Of a stretch of DNA of 64,000 nt, positions 63,186-64,000 are shown piece by piece. A model generated the notes under the pieces. It was given only the letters and a program-made list of their open reading frames with translations. It did not search any database and had not been told where the DNA came from. The DNA comes from Tubulanus polymorphus (lineage: Eukaryota > Nemertea > Palaeonemertea > Tubulaniformes > Tubulanidae). Where the stretch lies: NCBI RefSeq assembly GCF_964204645.1, contig NC_134027.1:5196485-5260484 (forward strand), written 5' to 3'. The stretch's first letter is position 1; each line of letters starts with the position of its first letter. Position numbers and translations under genes: made by a program.

Positions 63186-64000
63186 CAGGGGCGGATCCAG
63201 ACCGTATTAGCCGTATTGCCCAATACGGTCTAGAATTTTTAAGTGCCCTTCGAAATTTCACCGGCAATATTTTTGACGGCATTATTTCAGCAACCGCTAA
63301 TTCCGTGTCCGTAATCCGGGCATAATTATAAAATTAATCGGTTAGTATATACTGCTGCCGAGAAAGTGAGGAGAGATAATCATATTTGTAAAGCCTTAAA
63401 TCATGATAAATTAAAAAGGGCACTTTCCTTTTGCAAGGGGCACTCATGCTTTAGATGAGGGCACCTTGTCCTTCCTTGCCTTTTCAGGGAGGGCTAAAGG
63501 GGCACTCGTACTTTAGAAGAGGGCACTATACGCGGAAAATGTTGAAGAAAAGGGCACTTTTTTGCCTAATTTTTAAAATTTTAGGGGCACTTTTGGTTTG
63601 GAAGATGGCACACGACATAAGGATAAATGTGAAGACGAGGCAATTTTTGCCGATTGTTAACAATGAAGGGGCACTTAGCCGTATTCTGTATAATTGTTAA
63701 GGGGCACTTTTAAAGATTATAGGGGCACTAGGCGAAGTTGACGACAACCATTCTTTCATGGGTTCGCCAGCTTCATTTTTTATCCGCATGTGTTGAAATC
63801 TTGTCTCGAATTCGTTTATTCTGGATTGCTCTGCTAGCCTCTAGACGCCCTCTAAAAGCCTTTAAATGGTACCATATTTTCAAAATTTTCTGGGGGTGGG
63901 CCCCCAGACCCCCCTCTAAGGACTTTGCGCCTTCGGCGCTCGCATTGACCTGGATACTGGGTGTGCCCTTAGATCAGAAAGGTGCCCTTAAATTTCCTTC
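63186..64000. mobile_element. Left end of a probable hAT-type DNA transposon (truncated by the window)
   Basis: Begins CAGGGGCGGATCCAGACCG, the form of many hAT terminal inverted repeats (CAGGGGCGG...). It starts 19 bases after the MATH exon 3 donor. Inside are ten direct GGGCAC motifs (63418-63728), inverted copies at 63242, 63963 and 63982, and a G/C-rich block (63891-63955: GGGGGTGGGCCCCCAGACCC, then GCGCCTTCGGCGC). Such motif clusters suit subterminal transposase-binding repeats. The other end and any transposase lie outside. Superfamily call is from the terminal sequence only. Confidence 0.5.
63418..63728 (+). repeat. Array of ten GGGCAC motifs
   Basis: Start positions 63418, 63438, 63459, 63500, 63521, 63552, 63585, 63669, 63702 and 63723. 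Most copies read AGGGGCACTTT or close. Spacings are 20, 21, 41, 21, 31, 33, 84, 33 and 21. Confidence 0.9.

Overview
This is eukaryotic, animal nuclear DNA. It is AT-rich, has no bacterial-style gene packing, and its coding sequence is broken into small GT-AG exons separated by introns from about 80 bases to about 27 kb. The proteins are metazoan (RECK, HDHD5, a synaptotagmin-14/16-type membrane anchor, a MATH/TRAF-like protein). Intron sizes and simple repeats suit a marine invertebrate, perhaps a lophotrochozoan. The phylum is inference only and no species can be named from the sequence.

Layout. (1) 1-31937, minus strand: the 5' part of RECK, a secreted, cysteine-rich protease inhibitor and Wnt co-receptor. 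It is read as five small exons (signal peptide at 31.9 kb, first cysteine knot at 4.9 kb and 4.3 kb, second knot at 1.9 kb and 1.0 kb). The gene runs off the left edge. All four junctions keep frame and the joined peptide follows vertebrate RECK cysteine by cysteine. Most of the first 32 kb is therefore RECK intron. (2) 33438-37331, minus strand: a complete nine-exon HDHD5 (CECR5) gene, a HAD-superfamily hydrolase-like protein of 468 residues, tandem to RECK. (3) 37.3-40.4 kb: a divergent intergenic region. (4) 40472-43776, plus strand: a small three-exon gene for a 98-residue single-pass membrane protein resembling only the N-terminal anchor of synaptotagmin-14/16, with two possible first exons and a stop before any C2 domain. 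(5) 49265 to beyond the right edge, plus strand: a gene with MATH/TRAF-like beta-sandwich repeats. Its start exon is at 49.3 kb, its main exon at 52.2-53.5 kb and its next exon at 63.0 kb.

Repeats lie mainly in the 9.6 kb intron of the MATH gene and to its right. They include a perfect 80-base-arm inverted repeat (57319-57485), a 20-bp tandem array with an inverted last unit (60731-60830), a 45-bp duplication (55868-55960), and the left end of a probable hAT-type transposon (63186 onward) carrying ten GGGCAC motifs spaced at near-multiples of a DNA helical turn.

The genes are not an operon-like functional set, and nothing in the sequence shows that they work together. Exon calls were made by reading splice signals and phase by eye. 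Several further exon-like pieces (2.6, 18.5, 21.5, 47.1, 56.8 and 57.6 kb) are reported as unassigned.
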